Shown piece by piece: positions 61,724 to 64,000 of a stretch of DNA of 64,000 nt. The position numbers were made by a program, and so were the translations under genes. Source of the DNA: Amorphoplanes friuliensis DSM 7358 (GTDB taxonomy: Bacteria; Actinomycetota; Actinomycetes; Mycobacteriales; Micromonosporaceae); the NCBI RefSeq assembly GCF_000494755.1, contig NC_022657.1, positions 1,561,501 through 1,625,500 on the forward strand, given 5' to 3'. The notes under the pieces are model-generated. The model was not told the origin of the DNA. It searched no databases and saw only the letters and a list, made by a program, of their open reading frames with translations. Numbering within the stretch: the first letter of the stretch is position 1; every line of letters begins with the position of its first letter.

Positions 61724-62518
61724 CTACCTCTCTTTGGTGGTGATCAGGCTGGCGAAGACGATGACGTTGTCGCTGTAGCCTTCGTCGCCGCCCAGCCAGT
61801 TGCCGCCGCAGGTCAGGAGGCGGAGGGAGGGGCGGGAGTAGTCGGCGTAGACGCGTTTGATGGGGAGTTTTTGTTTGTTGTAGTGCTCGACCGAGTTGAT
61901 CTGGAAGACGGCGACCTGGTGGTCCTCGCGGAGGATTTCGATTTTTTGGCCGGGCTTGAGTTTGCCGAGGTTGTGGAAGACCGAAGGGCCGGTGCGGGTG
62001 TCGGCGTGGCCGACGATCAGGGCCGGGCCGAACTGGCCGGGTGTGGGGCCCTGGTTGAACCAGCCGGCCTCGTTGTGTCTTTTCAGGGGTGGGGTGTCGA
62101 CGGAGCCGTCCTTGGCCAGTCCGACGCCGAGGATCGGGGCTTCGACCTTGATCGCCGGGATGGTGAGGCGTTTGGGGGTGCTCGGGTCCAGCACGGGGAA
62201 GGCGCGGGGTGGGGGTTTGTCGGGGCCTTTGAAGAGGTCGCCGAGGTTGAAGCCGGTGGCGGAGCCGAGGCCGGCACCGACGCAGAAGAGGCCGACGAAG
62301 ACCAGGATCACCGCGATCAGGCCGAGGGGGAGTGGGCGGCGGCCGCGGGGTGGGTGCGGGGCCGGCAGGGGCGTGCGGCCGGTGCGGCGGGGTGGGGCCG
62401 GGCGGGGTGCGGGGAGGCGTTCCGGGCGGGTGATGACCTCGGCCGGGCGGCGGCGGAGGACGGAGTCGGGCATGCGGGGGCCGGGGGGTGCCGGCCGGGA
62501 GGTCACCGGGCGGGCCAT
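61724..62518 (-). CDS. class F (class E/F-like) sortase
   Basis: 264 residues. A Pro/Arg-rich cytoplasmic tail of about 65 residues, one TM helix ('LPLGLIAVILVFVGLFCVGA'), then the sortase barrel with catalytic His in 'ALIVGHADTRTGPSVFHN', Cys in 'LRLLTCGGNWLGGDEG' and an Arg after it replaced or shifted into 'GYSDNVIVFASL'. It is nine bases from a secreted protein gene upstream, its likely partner or substrate. It anchors proteins to the cell wall. Confidence 0.91.
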   Translation of the reverse strand: MARPVTSRPAPPGPRMPDSVLRRRPAEVITRPERLPAPRPAPPRRTGRTPLPAPHPPRGRRPLPLGLIAVILVFVGLFCVGAGLGSATGFNLGDLFKGPDKPPPRAFPVLDPSTPKRLTIPAIKVEAPILGVGLAKDGSVDTPPLKRHNEAGWFNQGPTPGQFGPALIVGHADTRTGPSVFHNLGKLKPGQKIEILREDHQVAVFQINSVEHYNKQKLPIKRVYADYSRPSLRLLTCGGNWLGGDEGYSDNVIVFASLITTKER

Positions 62519-62527
62519 GGGGTGGCC

Positions 62528-63016
62528 TCAGCCGAGTCGGCGACGCCGGGCGGCGGCCACGCCGAGGGCTGCTGCTGCCCCGAGCGCGGCCAGGCCGCCG
62601 CCGATGAGGAGTGGGGCCGAGCGGCCCTCCGCCGTGCCGCCGCCGCCCGTGGCCGGGCCGCGGGCGGGTTCGACCTTCACGACGACGTGGAGGGTGTTCT
62701 CGGCGGTTTTGCCGTCGGGGCATTTCAGCCGGACGGGGTAGTCGCCGGGGTCGGTTGCGGACGGGACGCGGGTCGTGGTGGTCAGGAATCCGTAGCTCGG
62801 GGAGACCGTGACCGTGCCGATGGGGCCGGCGGTGACCGTGGCCGGTTTGAGGTTGTCGTCGCAGCTCGCGCGGATGCCGATGTCGTCGCCGGCGCGGACG
62901 GTGCTGGGGTTCGTCTCGACGAAGACGTCCGCGGCCAGGGCTGGGGAGGACTCGAGGAGGACAACGGGCATGGCCAGGGCGATCGCCGCGAGTGCGGCCG
63001 GGACGGACGTGCGCAT
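62528..63016 (-). CDS. secreted, C-terminally anchored protein, sortase partner
   Basis: 162 residues from the ATG at 63016 with GGGGGAGG upstream. Signal peptide 'PAALAAIALAMPVVLLESSP' cleaves after 'ALAA'; an Ig-like domain ('STVRAGDDIGIRASCDDN') with two Cys follows, then a Gly-rich linker, a C-terminal helix ('LLIGGGLAALGAAAALGVAA') and 'RRRRLG'. The layout is that of a wall-sorted protein, but no LPxTG or LAxTG is present; 'GPATGGGG' is the nearest. Co-transcribed with the sortase. Confidence 0.8.
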   Translation of the reverse strand: MRTSVPAALAAIALAMPVVLLESSPALAADVFVETNPSTVRAGDDIGIRASCDDNLKPATVTAGPIGTVTVSPSYGFLTTTTRVPSATDPGDYPVRLKCPDGKTAENTLHVVVKVEPARGPATGGGGTAEGRSAPLLIGGGLAALGAAAALGVAAARRRRLG

Positions 63017-63239
63017 GACCTCCCCCTTCTGCCGTTCGCGGCAGGAACTTCGCGGACGGCGCGTGAGGGTGATTTTCGCACCTCCGGGCCGTTTTCGCGT
63101 TGCTGCGGTGATCCCACTTCGGAGGTGTTGACACCCGGCGGTCCGTGACGGCCCACACTCCGCTACCGTGATTACCGTTCGGATCACTGGGAACACAGTG
63201 AAATTGCCCGGTTCCTTTTGACGCCTGGGGGCGTTGAGG

Positions 63240-63518
63240 TTGTCGATTTTCAGCACGATTCTGGTCTACGCGGTCATCCCTCTGGGGATCATCGTGGTGG
63301 TTGCCGCGCTCTCGCTGTCCGGCAGCAGCCGGGCCCGGCCGGCCCGCCGTTACCGTCCTGGCCGGCCCTACGACTTCAAGCCGATCTGGTTCCTGGCGTC
63401 ACCCGCGCAGGTGACCGCGCCCGGCACGCAGAAGGCGCTGCCGGCGGGGGTCATCGAGGATTCGTCCGGCGCTGCGGTGCGTCCCGGCACGACAGGAGGC
63501 GCAAGTGACCGTTGGTGA
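63240..63518 (+). CDS. small membrane protein, aa3-oxidase-neighbour type
   Basis: About 92 residues. 'STILVYAVIPLGIIVVVAAL' is one N-terminal helix, then a basic 'RARPARRYRPGRPYDFKPIW' segment and a polar tail. The start is TTG at 63240 or 63234 (no ATG or GTG in frame), after GGGGGCG. Similar short proteins with a YDFKP-type box occur widely in actinobacteria with no assigned role. It overlaps the next gene by 14 bases. Confidence 0.72.
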   Translation: MSIFSTILVYAVIPLGIIVVVAALSLSGSSRARPARRYRPGRPYDFKPIWFLASPAQVTAPGTQKALPAGVIEDSSGAAVRPGTTGGASDRW

Positions 63519-63996
63519 GCACCAAGAGGTGATCTCGGGTCCCGGTGAGCAGCCGCTGACCGCGCTCGACCACCCGGGTGGCCCGACGCTGACCGAGAAC
63601 CCCGAGCTGACCATGTCGCAGGACGGCATCGACGCGCTCGACGGGCCGTTCACGACCCGGCAGCTGTTGCGCCTCGACGAGGCCCTGCGGGTGGCCGACC
63701 AGCAGACCGGGCTGACGTTCAGCGTCTACATCGGCGACCTCGAGGAACCGGTGCGCGAGCACGCCGAGCAGCTGCACCGGCAGCTCAAGGGTGCCGCCAC
63801 GGCCGTCCTCATCGCCGTGTCGCCCAACCAGCGGATGCTGGAGATCGTCACCGGCCCTGACGCGCGGAAGCGCATCTCCGACCGCGACTCGAAACTGGCC
63901 GCGCTGTCGATGGCCGCGTCGTTCGCCGGGGGAGACCTCGCCGGCGGTGTCCTCTCCGGGCTGGACCAGCTGGCGTCACACGCCGGCAGACACTAG
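63505..63996 (+). CDS. DUF5130/TPM-like domain protein
   Basis: 163 residues from a GTG inside the previous gene. 'LDEALRVADQQTGLTFSVYI' and 'HAEQLHRQLKGAATAVLIAV' followed by 'SPNQRMLEIVTGPDARKRIS' match the DUF5130 family, related to TPM-domain proteins. No signal peptide; probably bound to the membrane through the small TM partner. The function is unknown. It ends two bases from the right side of a complete stop, near the window edge. Confidence 0.85.
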   Translation: MTVGEHQEVISGPGEQPLTALDHPGGPTLTENPELTMSQDGIDALDGPFTTRQLLRLDEALRVADQQTGLTFSVYIGDLEEPVREHAEQLHRQLKGAATAVLIAVSPNQRMLEIVTGPDARKRISDRDSKLAALSMAASFAGGDLAGGVLSGLDQLASHAGRH

Positions 63997-64000
63997 AGCC

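Overview
The window is very GC-rich DNA with long open frames, many GTG starts and frequent 1-8 base stop/start overlaps. Gene content (SARP and LuxR regulators, ECF41/ECF42-type sigma factors, class F sortase, SURF1, group II truncated haemoglobin, bacterial ATP-dependent DNA ligase, large class A PBP, EttA, vitamin B12 genes) points to an actinobacterium, most like Micromonosporaceae (Actinoplanes-type). This is inferred from gene content only; there is no rRNA and no database search behind it. I count about 60 protein genes, one tRNA, one clear pseudogene and several repeat arrays.

Layout. 1-4260: a MarR-MFS efflux operon cut by the left edge, a methyltransferase, and a divergent SARP/LuxR regulator pair. 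4358-10355: a proline-rich membrane protein, SerA, an APH-like kinase and a DrrAB exporter with a coupled small ORF. 10429-11064: palindrome array 1. 11343-20220: a MarR regulator with a clear operator divergent from an FAD monooxygenase, a 2OG-Fe dioxygenase, and an OmpR-type two-component pair divergent from a lipoprotein-HlyD-ABC (MacB-like) efflux operon. 20529-23274: two ECF sigma modules tail to tail, a DGPF/ECF42 module whose sigma gene has lost its core, and an intact ECF41/COE module with its own promoter. 23261-25790: small genes, a frameshifted gene and an AT-richer PIN_8-type nuclease beside tRNA-Arg(TCT). 25861-36270: hydrolase, ssb paralogue behind two DnaA boxes, a hairpin-rich gap, cobD-cobQ, a kinase, an M48 protease, an M20 peptidase, an FAD monooxygenase and a HAD hydrolase.

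36361-37600 is an accessory patch: 11-bp iterons, a perfect LexA-type SOS box on the start codon of a short DUF222/13E12-like remnant, a perfect hairpin and an 8-copy 17-bp array, leading into DNA ligase. 39116-48870: SURF1, cobB (with its amidotransferase cysteine replaced by glycine), a DinB-like protein, a class A PBP, then cobC-like, cobT and a CysG-type fusion in one tightly overlapping operon. 48859-59972: OtsA, EttA with a thioesterase and partner, YbjN-like protein, a strong bidirectional terminator, a secreted beta-propeller, GlbO with an MFS exporter, MscS and an HNH nuclease. 60118-61479: palindrome array 2. 61724-63996: class F sortase with its secreted partner, and two small conserved proteins at the right edge.

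The strongest unexplained signals are the two palindrome arrays with a 41-42 bp period (about four helical turns) that share a downstream flank, the broken ECF42 unit beside an intact ECF41 unit, the PIN nuclease at the tRNA, the SOS-box remnant locus, and the Cys-to-Gly change in CobB.
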